A stretch of 64,000 nucleotides of DNA from Bacillus sp. (in: firmicutes) (GCA_031180805.1 JAPSLL010000016.1:1-64000); one strand, 5' to 3'; positions 11,502 to 20,442 are shown, counted from the stretch's first letter. Notes: a model not told the origin generated them from the sequence alone. A program made the numbers and translations.

Positions 11502-12959
11502 ATGACAAATGAAGTAAGGGTGCGTTATGCTCCTAGTCCAACGGGTCATTTACATATTGGAAATGCAAGAACGGCATTATTTAATTATTTATTTGCAAAA
11601 AATCTTAATGGAAAATTCATTGTTCGAATTGAAGATACCGATAAAAAGCGGAACATTGAGGGTGGTGAGCGAAGTCAATTAAAGTACATGAATTGGCTTG
11701 GAATCACTTGGGATGAAAGTGTAGATATTGGCGGGGAATATGGGCCATATCGTCAATCGGAGAGAAATGATATCTATAAGAAATACTATGAGGAACTACT
11801 TGAAAAAGATTTAGCATACAAATGCTATTGTACGGAAGAAGAGCTTGAAAAGGAACGGGAAGAACAAATGGCTCGCGGTGAAACACCACAATATTCCGGG
11901 AAGCATGCCCATTTAACGAAAGAAGAGCAGGATGAGCTCGAAGCAAAAGGTTTACCATACAGTATACGTTTCAGAGTACCTGCTAACAAAGAATATCGTT
12001 TTAACGATATGGTTAAAGGTGAAATTGCATTTGAATCAGAAGGAATGGGCGATTTCGTTATTGTGAAGAAGGATGGAACGCCAACCTATAATTTCGCAGT
12101 AGCAGTAGATGACCACTTAATGAAGATTTCTCATGTCTTACGTGGTGAGGATCATATTTCAAATACACCGAAGCAAATAATGATATATGAAGCATTTGGT
12201 TGGGAAGTACCAGTCTTTGGACATATGACACTTATTGTAAATGAAAATCGAAAAAAATTGAGTAAGCGTGACGAGTCCATTATACAATTTATTGAGCAAT
12301 ATGAAGAGCTAGGCTATTTGCCAGAAGCGCTGTTTAACTTTATTGCTTTACTAGGCTGGTCTCCTGGTGGAGAAGAGGAGCTATTTAGTCAAGCTGAGCT
12401 TATTGAACGTTTTGATGCAGCACGATTATCAAAATCACCAGCTGTGTTTGATACCCAAAAGCTTGCTTGGATGAATAATCAATATATTAAACAATTAGAT
12501 AACGATGCTCTTGTTAGATTAGCTTTACCTCATTTAATTAAATCTGGAAAAGTATCTGAAAATATGAGTGAGGAAGAAAAGGAAAGAATTAACCAATTAA
12601 TTACACTTTATCAGGAACAAATGAGTTATGGGGCAGAAATTGTAAGCTTAACAGAATTGTTCTTTAAAGAAGAGATTTCTTATAATAGAGAAGCAGAATC
12701 AGTTCTTGAGGGAGAAACGGTCCCTGAAGTATTGAAAGCATTTGTGAGCGAATTGGAAGGCATAGAGAAGCTATCTGATGAAAATGTAAAGGCTGCTATT
12801 AAGGCGGTACAAAAGGCGACTGGTCAAAAGGGTAAAAATTTATTTATGCCAATTCGTGTTGCGATTACAGGTCAAACACATGGGCCAGATTTACCAAAAT
12901 CAATAGCTATCTTAGGAAAAGAGACTGTTATTTCAAGATTAAAAAATGTTATTAGTTAA
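11502..12959 (+). CDS. gltX: Glutamyl-tRNA synthetase
   Basis: This class I aminoacyl-tRNA synthetase charges tRNA-Glu. In most Bacillaceae it also charges tRNA-Gln for later amidation. The 485-aa protein has the class I signature HIGN (18-21) and KLSKR (252-256), and a C-terminal anticodon-binding domain. An insert in the 110-140 region carries [12 protein letters not shown]. Motifs and length are typical. It is followed by the cysteine T-box region, the same order as gltX-cysE-cysS in Bacillus. Confidence 0.97.
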   Translation: MTNEVRVRYAPSPTGHLHIGNARTALFNYLFAKNLNGKFIVRIEDTDKKRNIEGGERSQLKYMNWLGITWDESVDIGGEYGPYRQSERNDIYKKYYEELLEKDLAYKCYCTEEELEKEREEQMARGETPQYSGKHAHLTKEEQDELEAKGLPYSIRFRVPANKEYRFNDMVKGEIAFESEGMGDFVIVKKDGTPTYNFAVAVDDHLMKISHVLRGEDHISNTPKQIMIYEAFGWEVPVFGHMTLIVNENRKKLSKRDESIIQFIEQYEELGYLPEALFNFIALLGWSPGGEEELFSQAELIERFDAARLSKSPAVFDTQKLAWMNNQYIKQLDNDALVRLALPHLIKSGKVSENMSEEEKERINQLITLYQEQMSYGAEIVSLTELFFKEEISYNREAESVLEGETVPEVLKAFVSELEGIEKLSDENVKAAIKAVQKATGQKGKNLFMPIRVAITGQTHGPDLPKSIAILGKETVISRLKNVIS

Positions 12960-12989
12960 CTTTTTTTGAAAAATGTAATATAGTAATGG

Positions 12990-13277
12990 TAATCATATAA
13001 GGTAAAGCGATGAAAAGGAGAGTAGGGTTTTACTTCCTTATTAGAGAGAACCTCCATTGGCTGAAAGAGGTTTATGTGAAGTAATGCTTGAAATGCACCT
13101 TTGAGCCTTTTTCTAAACGTCTTGAATTTGGATTAGTAAGGGAAAGCGTGTTGCTCTGCGTTAAAGAGTGAAAGTTGAGGTGATCGGGCTAGCAAAAAGA
13201 GTGCTGCTCATCCCTAAACAGAGTGGAACCGCGCCCTTGAAGCGTCTCTGTACATTGATACAGAGGCGCTTTTTTTA
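12990..13277 (+). promoter_or_regulatory. T-box riboswitch leader for cysE-cysS (tRNA-Cys)
   Basis: The conserved T-box agagtggaaccgcg lies at 13220-13233 and is followed by a strong terminator stem. Upstream is a structured region with two TGC triplets (13085-13087 and 13094-13096). The second, followed by A, is the better cysteine specifier candidate. Uncharged tRNA-Cys should pair with the specifier and the T-box bulge to favour the antiterminator, switching on cysE and cysS when cysteine is short. The 5' boundary is approximate. Confidence 0.85.
13241..13277 (+). terminator. T-box regulated terminator
   Basis: agcgtctctgta (13241-13252) and tacagaggcgct (13259-13270) pair over 12 bp with one G-T pair and are followed by a T run. 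This is the terminator arm of the T-box switch. Confidence 0.9.
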
Positions 13278-13321
13278 ATTCTTACGCAATGTTAAAGGTT
13301 ATTGTTGGTTTAAGGCACTTT

Positions 13322-13452
13322 GGTGATTGGAGTGGAGGACCCTGAGTCTCCTGCTTAGAGAAAAGTGTCAATGGGAGACCCCACAGTCGGTTGCGCTAAT
13401 GGAGCACGGACCGTCATCGGAAAGGAATGCCTGAAGCGGAAATCAACAACCA
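13322..13452. repeat. Degenerate Bacillaceae intergenic repeat (about 130 bp)
   Basis: The sequence matches the remembered pattern of a repeat common between genes in Bacillaceae: attggagtggagga, then agtctcctgc, gggagacccca, gcacggaccg, cggaaagg, and gcggaaatcaacaacc at the end. The ends are roughly inverted (ggtgatt against aatcaac). The copy has drifted. It sits between the T-box terminator and cysE, so it lengthens the leader mRNA. No transposase is present. Confidence 0.65.
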
Positions 13453-13545
13453 TGTTTAACAGAGCAAATTCTTGAAAAAGCTTAATAAAAGTAGTCCTTG
13501 TTAAAAAAGTATAGTCAAACGATCAAAGTGATAGGAGGGAAATAA

Positions 13546-14241
13546 ATGTTTAAAATGATGAAGGAAGATGTCGATGTTATATTTGATCAGGACCCTGCAG
13601 CAAGAAGTTATTTTGAAGTTATTTTAACTTATTCTGGTTTACATGCGATTTGGGCACATCGAATTGCACATGCATTTTACAAAAGGAAACTATACTTTTT
13701 AGCAAGACTAGTTTCACAAATTAGTCGCTTTTTTACAGGAGTTGAAATCCATCCTGCAGCAAAAATTGGTCGCCGGTTCTTTATCGACCATGGCATGGGA
13801 GTCGTAATAGGAGAGACTTGTGAAATAGGTGATGATGTAACAGTGTTTCAAGGTGTTACATTAGGTGGAACAGGTAAAGAAAAGGGGAAAAGGCATCCTA
13901 CTATTAAAGACCATGCATTAATAGCAACTGGTGCAAAGGTACTAGGCTCGATTACTGTAGGTGCTTATTCTAAGATAGGAGCCGGTTCAGTTGTTTTAAA
14001 GGATGTTCCAGATCATTCAACAGTTGTTGGAATTCCGGGTCGAGTGAAGGTGCAAAATGGTCGGAGAGTCGACCAAGACTTAAATCATTGTGACTTGCCG
14101 GATCCAGTGGCAGATCGTTTTAAAGAGCTAGAGGCAGAGTTATCGAGATTGAAATTTGAAGTGCAACAGTTAAGGAAAGGAAAGAATGAACATGACAATA
14201 AAGTTGTACAATACGCTAACGAGGCAAAAAGAAACGTTTGA
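13546..14241 (+). CDS. cysE: Serine O-acetyltransferase
   Basis: CysE makes O-acetylserine, the carbon acceptor for cysteine synthesis. The 231-aa protein has a short N-terminal helical domain and a left-handed beta-helix of hexapeptide repeats with the catalytic motif [20 protein letters not shown] near 82-101. The tail is longer than in B. subtilis (217 aa as recalled) because reading continues past the cysS start, giving an overlap of about 50 nt. aggaggg precedes the ATG. It lies under the T-box leader with cysS. Confidence 0.95.
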   Translation: MFKMMKEDVDVIFDQDPAARSYFEVILTYSGLHAIWAHRIAHAFYKRKLYFLARLVSQISRFFTGVEIHPAAKIGRRFFIDHGMGVVIGETCEIGDDVTVFQGVTLGGTGKEKGKRHPTIKDHALIATGAKVLGSITVGAYSKIGAGSVVLKDVPDHSTVVGIPGRVKVQNGRRVDQDLNHCDLPDPVADRFKELEAELSRLKFEVQQLRKGKNEHDNKVVQYANEAKRNV

Positions 14242-15589
14242 ACCCCTTGAACAAGGCAAGGTAAAAATGTATGTATGTGGTCCAACTGTCTATAACTATA
14301 TCCATATCGGAAATGCAAGGCCTGCAATCGTCTATGATACAGTACGTCGGTATTTAGAATATCGTGGTTATGAAGTAAATTATGTATCTAATTTTACAGA
14401 TGTTGATGATAAATTAATAAAAGCTGCAAATGAGCTAGGGGAGGATGTCCCAACAATTGCAGAGCGATTTATTGAAGCCTATTTCGAGGATGTTGCAGCA
14501 CTTGGCTGCAAGCAGGCAACAGTTCATCCACGTGTTACAGAAAGTATCGATATTATTATAGACTTCATCCAAGCTTTAATTGATAAAGGATATGCTTACG
14601 AAGCGGGTGGAGATGTTTACTATAAAACGAGAGAATTTAAAGAATATGGAAAGCTATCACATCAGTCGATTGATGAGCTACGTTTAGGAAATCGAATTGA
14701 AGTTGGTGAAAAGAAACAAGATGCCTTGGATTTTGTCCTTTGGAAAGCTGCAAAAGAAGGGGAAATTTCGTGGGAAAGCCCTTGGGGTAATGGGCGCCCT
14801 GGTTGGCATATTGAATGTTCAGCAATGGCGAAGAAATATTTAGGTGATACGATTGATATTCATGCTGGTGGCCAAGACTTAGCGTTCCCACATCATGAAA
14901 ATGAGATTGCTCAATCAGAGGCGCTTAACGAGAAACCATTTGCTAAATATTGGATGCACAACGGATATATCAACATAAATAATGAAAAAATGTCTAAATC
15001 ACTCGGGAATTTTGTATTAGTACATGACATTATTAAAGAGATTGATCCACAAGTTGTGAGATTTTTTATGCTATCTGTTCATTATCGACACCCAATTAAT
15101 TTTTCGCAGGAATTGCTAGAAAGTACACAAAATGCGTTTGAACGATTAAAAACTTCATACATGAACTTACAACATCGAAAAGATAGTAGTAATAATTTAA
15201 CAAATAATGATGAAGACTGGTTACAAAAAATCTCTGAAGCGCAAACGCAATTTCAAACAGAAATGGATGATGATTTTAACACGGCAAATGCCATTTCTGT
15301 CCTTTTTGATTTAGCTAAACATGCTAATTACTATTTAGAGGAGCAAAATACTTCTGAAAATGTGATCCAGACATTTCTTGATGTATTTGATCAATTGGGA
15401 GAAGTGCTAGGTGTTAAATTTGCAGAGGTAGAGCTTTTAGATGCCGAAATCGATGAATTAATAAATCAACGGATTCAAGCGAGAAAGGATCGTAACTTCG
15501 CATTAGCTGATGAAATTCGTGAAAAATTGAAGGGAATGAACATTATCCTAGAAGATACTCCACAGGGTACAAGATGGAAGCGGGGGTAA
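14192..15589 (+). CDS. cysS: Cysteinyl-tRNA synthetase
   Basis: This class I synthetase charges tRNA-Cys. The 465-aa protein has a zinc-site cysteine at 29, HIGN at 38-41, the [15 protein letters not shown] region with further zinc ligands, KMSKS at 266-270, and a C-terminal tRNA-binding domain. I start at the ATG at 14192 (protein [14 protein letters not shown]) because relatives begin this way. An in-frame ATG two codons upstream is also possible. The gene begins inside cysE, so the two should be coupled. Confidence 0.96.
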   Translation: MTIKLYNTLTRQKETFEPLEQGKVKMYVCGPTVYNYIHIGNARPAIVYDTVRRYLEYRGYEVNYVSNFTDVDDKLIKAANELGEDVPTIAERFIEAYFEDVAALGCKQATVHPRVTESIDIIIDFIQALIDKGYAYEAGGDVYYKTREFKEYGKLSHQSIDELRLGNRIEVGEKKQDALDFVLWKAAKEGEISWESPWGNGRPGWHIECSAMAKKYLGDTIDIHAGGQDLAFPHHENEIAQSEALNEKPFAKYWMHNGYININNEKMSKSLGNFVLVHDIIKEIDPQVVRFFMLSVHYRHPINFSQELLESTQNAFERLKTSYMNLQHRKDSSNNLTNNDEDWLQKISEAQTQFQTEMDDDFNTANAISVLFDLAKHANYYLEEQNTSENVIQTFLDVFDQLGEVLGVKFAEVELLDAEIDELINQRIQARKDRNFALADEIREKLKGMNIILEDTPQGTRWKRG

Positions 15590-15660
15590 TGGATTACTTT
15601 TTGATTTATTAGGGTATAAAGGAAATAGAAACTAAAGTCCATTTACTTTATATGAAATAC

Positions 15661-15712
15661 GGCAAGCATTTCGGGCACTCGTTTAATTGTTGAGATGTGC
15701 GGTATGCTTGTC
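15661..15712 (+). other. Long stem-loop between cysS and mrnC
   Basis: ggcaagcat (15661-15669) pairs with atgcttgtc (15704-15712), and within it gcactc pairs imperfectly with gagatgtgc. No T run follows, so it does not look like a terminator. It may protect or process the cysES-mrnC transcript. Confidence 0.5.
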
Positions 15713-15740
15713 AGGGCTTTAAAAAGAAAAGAGGAACTAA

Positions 15741-16148
15741 ATGTTTTTAGATTTAGAACAAATTAAAGATTCAAAGCTATTAAATAGCTTAGCCTTAGCG
15801 TATATTGGCGATGCTGTTTATGAGATCTATGTTAGGCATCATCTCCTTGCAAATGGTAATGTTCGTCCAAACCAGCTTCATAATTTAGCAAAAAAATATG
15901 TTTCTGCTAAAGCTCAAGCTAGCATTTTACATCATCTGTCAACACAAGGCATATTTTCTGAGGAAGAGGAAGCGGTCATTAGGCGCGGGAGAAATGCGAA
16001 GTCTGGAACGGTACCAAAAAATACTGATGTCCAAACATACCGATATAGCACTGCCTTTGAAGCCCTTATCGGATATCTATATTTAGAAAAAAGACATCAA
16101 CGCCTAGAAGAAATCATTCAACTTGCTCTTCAATTCATTAAATCATAA
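15741..16148 (+). CDS. mrnC: Mini-ribonuclease III
   Basis: Mini-III matures 23S rRNA in Bacillus. The 135-aa protein consists of an RNase III catalytic domain without the dsRNA-binding domain. Visible motifs are [20 protein letters not shown] (18-37) with the catalytic Asp in [17 protein letters not shown], and [14 protein letters not shown] with the catalytic Glu. agaggaac precedes the ATG. Its neighbours cysS and rlmB match the Bacillus order. Confidence 0.95.
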   Translation: MFLDLEQIKDSKLLNSLALAYIGDAVYEIYVRHHLLANGNVRPNQLHNLAKKYVSAKAQASILHHLSTQGIFSEEEEAVIRRGRNAKSGTVPKNTDVQTYRYSTAFEALIGYLYLEKRHQRLEEIIQLALQFIKS

Positions 16149-16165
16149 GGAAAGGAGGAGGGCTT

Positions 16166-16909
16166 ATGGAACAAGATTATATTATTGGGAGAAATCCTGT
16201 TATAGAAGTGTTAAAATCCTCCAGAGATATTAATAAGATATGGGTTGCTGAAAATTCATTAAAGGGACAAGCTCAGCAAATAACGAAGCTTGCAAAAGAA
16301 AGAGGAATTACCATTAATTTTGTCCCGAAAAAAAAGATTGACCAAATGGTTGAAGGAAATCATCAAGGTGTTGTAGCACAGGTTGCAGCATATGAATATG
16401 TTCATGTTGACGATATTTTATCAGCAGCGGAAAAAAAGGGAGAGGCACCGTTTATATTGCTTCTTGATGAATTAGAGGATCCACATAATTTAGGCTCAAT
16501 CATGCGAACAGCTGATGCAGTTGGTGCGCATGGTATTATTATTCCAAAAAGGAGATCAGTGGGATTAACAGCAACAGTTGCTAAAGCATCTACTGGTGCA
16601 ATCGAATATATTCCAGTCGCTCGTGTAACGAACTTAGCTAGAACAATCGAGGAATTAAAGGAACGTGGTGTTTGGATCGTTGGAACGGATGCTAAGGGCG
16701 CAGATGACTACCGAAACCTAGATGGGAAAATGCCGTTAGCACTTATTATTGGAAGTGAAGGCAAAGGAATTGGAAGACTAATTAAGGAAAAATGTGACTT
16801 TCTCATTAAAATGCCTATGGTTGGGCATGTTACATCGCTGAATGCATCGGTGGCTGCTAGTCTTTTAATGTATGAGGTATACCGAAAGCGACACCCACTA
16901 GGGGAATAG
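16166..16909 (+). CDS. rlmB: 23S rRNA (guanosine-2'-O-)-methyltransferase, TrmH/SpoU family
   Basis: The 247-aa protein has an N-terminal substrate-binding domain that begins IIGRNPVIEVLKS, and a C-terminal knotted SPOUT domain with LDELEDPHNLGSIMRTADA, IIGSEGKGIGRL and MVGHVTSLNASVAASLLMYE. These are the three SpoU motifs. The likely target is the G2251-equivalent of 23S rRNA, by homology with RlmB. A strong aaggagg precedes the ATG. The stop is 5 nt before the next start. Confidence 0.92.
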   Translation: MEQDYIIGRNPVIEVLKSSRDINKIWVAENSLKGQAQQITKLAKERGITINFVPKKKIDQMVEGNHQGVVAQVAAYEYVHVDDILSAAEKKGEAPFILLLDELEDPHNLGSIMRTADAVGAHGIIIPKRRSVGLTATVAKASTGAIEYIPVARVTNLARTIEELKERGVWIVGTDAKGADDYRNLDGKMPLALIIGSEGKGIGRLIKEKCDFLIKMPMVGHVTSLNASVAASLLMYEVYRKRHPLGE

Positions 16910-16914
16910 TCTTT

Positions 16915-17421
16915 ATGGATATCCTACTAGTCGATGGATATAACATCATTGGGGCATGGCCTGACCTGCAGCAGCTGAAGAAAAGTAATCTATCTGAAGC
17001 AAGAGATCGTCTAATTGAAAAAATGGCTGAATATCAAGCATACACTGGTTATCGAGTCATTGTTGTTTTTGATGCGCATCAAGTAAAAGGGATAGAAAAA
17101 AAACAAAAAAATTATCGTGTAGAAGTTATTTATACTAGAGAAAATGAAACTGCTGATGAACGTATAGAAAAGCTAGCTATCTCATTAAATAACATAAAAA
17201 CTCAGGTACATGTTGCTACTTCGGATTTTACAGAGCAATGGGCGATATTTGGACAAGGCGCCCTTCGAAAATCAGCGAGAGAGCTGTTAAATGAAATGGA
17301 AACAATTGAAGGGCGTATACAGCATAAAGTAAAGAAGATTGAGGAGAAAAAGCCTGTTTCAAAAATTTTCTTGCCAGATGATGTCTTGGAAAAGCTGGAA
17401 AAGTGGCGTAGGGGTAACTGA
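16915..17421 (+). CDS. rae1: Ribosome-dependent mRNA endonuclease Rae1 (YacP, NYN domain)
   Basis: In B. subtilis, YacP/Rae1 enters the ribosomal A site and cuts certain mRNAs. The 168-aa protein starts with the NYN/PIN signature ILLVDGYNIIGAWPDL (conserved Asp6) and carries further acidic residues in VVFDAHQ (Asp53) and VATSDFTEQ. The basic C-terminal tail is rich in Lys. It follows rlmB by 5 nt. The name rests on family and synteny. Confidence 0.88.
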   Translation: MDILLVDGYNIIGAWPDLQQLKKSNLSEARDRLIEKMAEYQAYTGYRVIVVFDAHQVKGIEKKQKNYRVEVIYTRENETADERIEKLAISLNNIKTQVHVATSDFTEQWAIFGQGALRKSARELLNEMETIEGRIQHKVKKIEEKKPVSKIFLPDDVLEKLEKWRRGN

Positions 17422-17428
17422 TAGTTGG

Positions 17429-17458
17429 TTGACGCTTTCAAAATATATACTGTATAAT
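17429..17458 (+). promoter_or_regulatory. Promoter of sigH
   Basis: ttgacg (17429-17434) and tataat (17453-17458) are 18 nt apart, directly after the rae1 stop and about 34 nt before the proposed sigH start. This is a good SigA promoter. Confidence 0.8.
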
Positions 17459-17491
17459 ATTGTTATCTTGTGTACGGTCGGGGGGATCGGC

Positions 17492-18148
17492 TTGAATTCA
17501 CCAATCAACAAGGGTAAGGTCAACAAAGAAGAGTTTGTGATTTTGGAAGATGAACAAGTGGTTGAACTCGTACATAATGGACAAAGTGAAGCACTTGACT
17601 ATTTAATTTCAAAATATCGAAATTTTGTACGAGCAAAGGCTAGGTCGTATTTTTTAATAGGCGCTGACCGAGAGGATATTGTTCAAGAAGGTATGATTGG
17701 TTTATACAAAGCGATTCGTGACTTCAAAGAGGATAAACTCACATCGTTTAAAGCGTTTGCGGAATTGTGCATTACAAGACAGATAATAACAGCGATTAAA
17801 ACAGCAACTCGGCAAAAACATATACCTCTTAATTCATATGTATCATTGGACAAGCCTATTTATGATGAAGAATCTGATCGGACGTTGATGGATGTTATTT
17901 CCGGTGCAAAAGTCATGGACCCAGAGGAATTGATCATTAACCAAGAGGAATTTGATGATATTGAAGTGAAGATGGGGGAGCTGTTAAGTGATTTAGAACG
18001 TAAAGTCCTCGTGCTATATCTTGATGGCCGTTCTTATCATGAAATTTCAGAAGAATTAAATAGACATGTTAAGTCAATAGATAATGCACTACAGCGAGTG
18101 AAGAGAAAACTCGAGCGCTATTTAGAGCTTAGAGAAATTAGCCTTTAG
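17492..18148 (+). CDS. sigH: RNA polymerase sigma factor SigH (sigma-30)
   Basis: SigH directs transcription at the transition to stationary phase and at the start of sporulation and competence. The 218-aa protein has sigma region 2 (YLISKYRNFVRAKARSYFLIGADREDIVQEGMIGLYKAI) and region 4 (LSDLERKVLVLYLDGRSYHEISEELNRHVKSIDNALQRVKRKLE). I use the TTG at 17492: a gggggat Shine-Dalgarno lies 5-6 nt upstream, and the length and first residues then match B. subtilis SigH. Longer in-frame readings run back into rae1 and across the promoter. Confidence 0.94.
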   Translation: MNSPINKGKVNKEEFVILEDEQVVELVHNGQSEALDYLISKYRNFVRAKARSYFLIGADREDIVQEGMIGLYKAIRDFKEDKLTSFKAFAELCITRQIITAIKTATRQKHIPLNSYVSLDKPIYDEESDRTLMDVISGAKVMDPEELIINQEEFDDIEVKMGELLSDLERKVLVLYLDGRSYHEISEELNRHVKSIDNALQRVKRKLERYLELREISL

Positions 18149-18211
18149 TTATAAAGGTATTCACGATTGCTATTGTGGGAAATAATGCTTCCGTTCAAGT
18201 TTTATCGTTTA

Positions 18212-18240
18212 TTGACGAAGAAACGACACTATGTTACATT
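18212..18240 (+). promoter_or_regulatory. Promoter for rpmG-secE
   Basis: ttgacg (18212-18217), 17 nt, then tacatt (18235-18240) preceded by tgt gives an extended -10. The spacing and the position after sigH support it. Confidence 0.65.
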
Positions 18241-18276
18241 TTTAGAGAATCTATACGCAAATAGTAGGTGACGGAA

Positions 18277-18426
18277 GTGCGGAAAAAAGTAACATTATCA
18301 TGTACATCATGCGGAAGTCGAAATTATACTACCATGAAAAATACGGTCAGTTCAAATGACCGATTAGAAATAAAAAAGTTTTGTAAGGTTTGCAATTCGC
18401 ATACGAGCCACCGTGAAACAAAATAG
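18277..18426 (+). CDS. rpmG: 50S ribosomal protein L33 (zinc-binding type)
   Basis: This short gene encodes 49 residues starting with GTG ([13 protein letters not shown]) and carries two CxxC pairs (Cys9/Cys12 and Cys36/Cys39), so it is the zinc-containing form of L33. The middle NYTTMKN and the end [10 protein letters not shown] are typical. An aggtgacgg Shine-Dalgarno lies just upstream. It sits between sigH and secE, the usual place for this L33 paralogue in Bacillus. Confidence 0.93.
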   Translation: MRKKVTLSCTSCGSRNYTTMKNTVSSNDRLEIKKFCKVCNSHTSHRETK

Positions 18427-18529
18427 TCCTTATATGTTCTTACATCTTATTTTTGCATACCTTAGTGTTGGACAAGGTGCTTTAAGAATGAATTGCTAAG
18501 TTTCCCTATTATTCCTGGAGGTAACATTC

Positions 18530-18715
18530 ATGCAACGTTTAGTTAATTTTTTTCAAAATGTATCACGCGAAATGAAAAAAGTTAGTTGGCCAAAAGGTAA
18601 AGAACTAACTAAGTACACAATAACTGTTGTAACTACAGTTGCATTTGTTACGGTTTTCTTTGCAGTAATTGATTTAGGAATTTCCTCATTAATTCGTTTA
18701 ATTTTGAATAACTAA
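18530..18715 (+). CDS. secE: Protein translocase subunit SecE
   Basis: SecE is the small essential partner of SecY in the membrane channel. The 61-aa protein has the amphipathic MKKVSWPKGKEL motif (14-25) followed by one transmembrane helix (about 30-56). The length is typical for Gram-positive SecE. A ggaggtaac Shine-Dalgarno lies 7 nt before the ATG. Confidence 0.95.
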   Translation: MQRLVNFFQNVSREMKKVSWPKGKELTKYTITVVTTVAFVTVFFAVIDLGISSLIRLILNN

Positions 18716-18734
18716 TGGAAAATCGTGCTATAAT
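18704..18734 (+). promoter_or_regulatory. Promoter candidate at the end of secE
   Basis: tgc followed by tataat (18729-18734) is a strong extended -10. ttgaat at 18704-18709 is a possible -35, but the gap is 19 nt. The predicted start lies only about 20 nt before a terminator hairpin. Confidence 0.5.
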
Positions 18735-19119
18735 AGAAATATTAATCTTTGTCTGCGAAACCCGTTAAACGGGTTTTTTCATTGTTTAAAAAAATTTTGA
18801 ACAGCCGTTCTATCTAACTAGGGATTAGAACCACTTAAACTAGTATATATGTTTTTAAATAGTTAGGTTAAAAGGGAAACATCTTGAAATGAAACTTTAG
18901 AGAAAAAGGAAATATTCTTCGGTGTTATGTTGCTTTAGAAGCTTGTAATTAGATTTGACCTATAAACAAAGGGAAGATCTTGATTGCGAATGAGCTAATC
19001 CTATATGAATGACGTTCTGGAAAGAATGATGTTTTTATCAGTAGGGAATGGTATCGTACACCACAAGGAGATTGAACTACATTATTTGTGGGGAGGGAAG
19101 GACAAGTTGTCCTGAAGCT
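18716..19119 (+). other. secE-nusG intergenic leader (404 nt)
   Basis: The region contains an extended -10 promoter, a short terminator hairpin at 18758-18780, further AT-rich sequence with weak dyads (taacta at about 18816 against tagtta near 18862), and a palindrome just before nusG. No open reading frame with a Shine-Dalgarno is apparent. Confidence 0.6.
18758..18780 (+). terminator. Terminator hairpin after secE
   Basis: aaacccgt (18758-18765) and acgggttt (18769-18776) form an 8-bp stem with a 3-nt loop and a following T run. It ends the rpmG-secE transcript or attenuates the transcript that continues into nusG. Confidence 0.8.
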
Positions 19120-19653
19120 ATGGAAAAGAATTGGTATGTAGTACACACATATTCAGGTTATGAAAACAAGGTAAAGGCAAACCTTGAGAAGCGTGTTGAA
19201 TCAATGGGAATGGAGGATAAAATCTTCCGAGTTGTTGTTCCCGAAGAAGAAGAAACGGAAATTAAAGATGGTAAGAAAAAGGTAATGAAAAAGAAAGTAT
19301 TCCCAGGCTACGTGTTAGTTGAAATCGTAATGACAGATGACTCTTGGTATGTCGTGCGAAATACACCAGGTGTTACTGGGTTTGTTGGTTCGGCAGGGCA
19401 CGGATCAAAGCCGACTCCATTACTTCCGGATGAAGTGAATTTTATTTTAAAACGAATGGGTATGGATGAGCGTCGTGTAGAGATTGACTTTGAATTAAAC
19501 GAAACTGTAAAAGTTACAGAGGGGCCTTTTGCGAATTTCACTGGTTCCATTGAGGAAATTGATCACGATAAAAATAAATTAAAAGTGCTTGTTAATATGT
19601 TTGGAAGAGAAACACCTGTTGAGTTGGACTTTTCACAGGTAAGTAAATTATAA
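19120..19653 (+). CDS. nusG: Transcription termination/antitermination protein NusG
   Basis: NusG binds RNA polymerase and affects pausing, termination and coupling to translation. The 177-aa protein starts MEKNWYVVHTYSGYENKVKANLEKR, has the NGN domain with FPGYVLVEIVMTDDSWYVVRNTPGVTGFVG, and ends with a KOW domain (VKVTEGPFANFTGSIEEID). I choose the ATG at 19120 because it gives the family start exactly. The only strong Shine-Dalgarno (ggggagggaagg) is unusually far away, and a palindrome lies between the two. Confidence 0.95.
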   Translation: MEKNWYVVHTYSGYENKVKANLEKRVESMGMEDKIFRVVVPEEEETEIKDGKKKVMKKKVFPGYVLVEIVMTDDSWYVVRNTPGVTGFVGSAGHGSKPTPLLPDEVNFILKRMGMDERRVEIDFELNETVKVTEGPFANFTGSIEEIDHDKNKLKVLVNMFGRETPVELDFSQVSKL

Positions 19654-19664
19654 TCTAAAAAAAC

Positions 19665-19693
19665 TTGAAATCAAAAGTTAAAAGTGGTAGAAT
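19665..19693 (+). promoter_or_regulatory. Promoter of rplK-rplA
   Basis: ttgaaa (19665-19670), 17 nt, tagaat (19688-19693) preceded by tgg gives a good SigA promoter with extended -10 in the nusG-rplK gap. Confidence 0.75.
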
Positions 19694-19699
19694 TTCATA

Positions 19700-19890
19700 G
19701 GTCAGTATGTCTCAGAAATCTGAGATATCATTAAGCTTTTAACTGATCAGAAATACAATTCATTTCTGAATCGAATATGGTATTCAACAAATCTCGAAAT
19801 GAGTTTCTGAATATCTGATTTTACCATTCTTATCAAGAGTGGTTTAGATGAGTGGGAGGGTTTTAACCCAATTACCACATCACGGACTTA
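19700..19890 (+). promoter_or_regulatory. rplK leader RNA with several small hairpins
   Basis: About 190 nt separate the promoter from the rplK Shine-Dalgarno. Short inverted repeats such as tctcag/ctgaga (19710-19725) and cagaaat/atttctg (about 19747-19769) are visible. A role in ribosomal-protein feedback is inferred from position only. Confidence 0.45.
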
Positions 19891-19904
19891 AGGAGGTGTG
19901 TCTC

Positions 19905-20330
19905 GTGGCTAAAAAAGTAATTAAAATTGTAAAATTACAAATTCCTGCAGCGAAAGCTAATCCAGCACCACCAGTTGGTCCTGCATTAGGTCAAGCTGGT
20001 GTTAATATCATGGGATTCTGTAAAGAGTTTAACGCACGTACAGCTGATCAAGCTGGTTTAATCATTCCAGTAGAAATCACAGTATTCGAGGATCGTTCAT
20101 TTACATTTATTACAAAAACTCCTCCTGCTGCAGTTCTTCTTAAGAAGGCAGCTGGTATTGAGTCAGGTTCTGGTGAACCAAACCGTAATAAAGTAGCGAC
20201 AGTTAAACGTGACAAGGTACGTGAAATCGCTGAAACAAAAATGCCTGATTTAAACGCAGCAAGCGTTGAATCTGCTATGCGTATGGTTGAAGGTACTGCT
20301 CGTAGTATGGGTATTGTTATTGAAGACTAA
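19905..20330 (+). CDS. rplK: 50S ribosomal protein L11
   Basis: L11 forms part of the GTPase-associated centre with 23S rRNA and L10-L12. The 141-aa protein has the N-terminal [23 protein letters not shown] loop and C-terminal rRNA-binding domain [16 protein letters not shown] use the GTG at 19905 (protein [11 protein letters not shown]) with aaggaggtg 6-8 nt upstream. An ATG further upstream would lack a Shine-Dalgarno and add non-homologous residues. Confidence 0.96.
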   Translation: MAKKVIKIVKLQIPAAKANPAPPVGPALGQAGVNIMGFCKEFNARTADQAGLIIPVEITVFEDRSFTFITKTPPAAVLLKKAAGIESGSGEPNRNKVATVKRDKVREIAETKMPDLNAASVESAMRMVEGTARSMGIVIED

Positions 20331-20359
20331 TGTTTCGTTAGTTTAGGAATGTTTTTTTG

Positions 20360-20393
20360 GGTTGCGAGTTTGCTTAAAAACAAGTTCGCAACC
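20360..20393 (+). other. Hairpin between rplK and rplA
   Basis: ggttgcgagtttg (20360-20372) and caagttcgcaacc (20381-20393) pair over 13 bp with two G-T pairs. Only tttatt follows, so it could be a leaky terminator or an L1-binding mimic. This is unproven. Confidence 0.55.
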
Positions 20394-20442
20394 TTTATTC
20401 GTGGGAGGTTATTCCGCTAAAACCACTAAGGAGGAAAAAACA

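Noticed and set aside
17339-17491. Upstream extension of sigH into the rae1 gene
   Set aside because: It crosses the sigH promoter and the end of rae1. The TTG at 17492 has a Shine-Dalgarno and gives the family length of 218 aa.
19048-19119. Longer N-terminus of nusG
   Set aside because: The added 24 residues do not match NusG and include the Shine-Dalgarno. The start at 19120 matches the known N-terminus.
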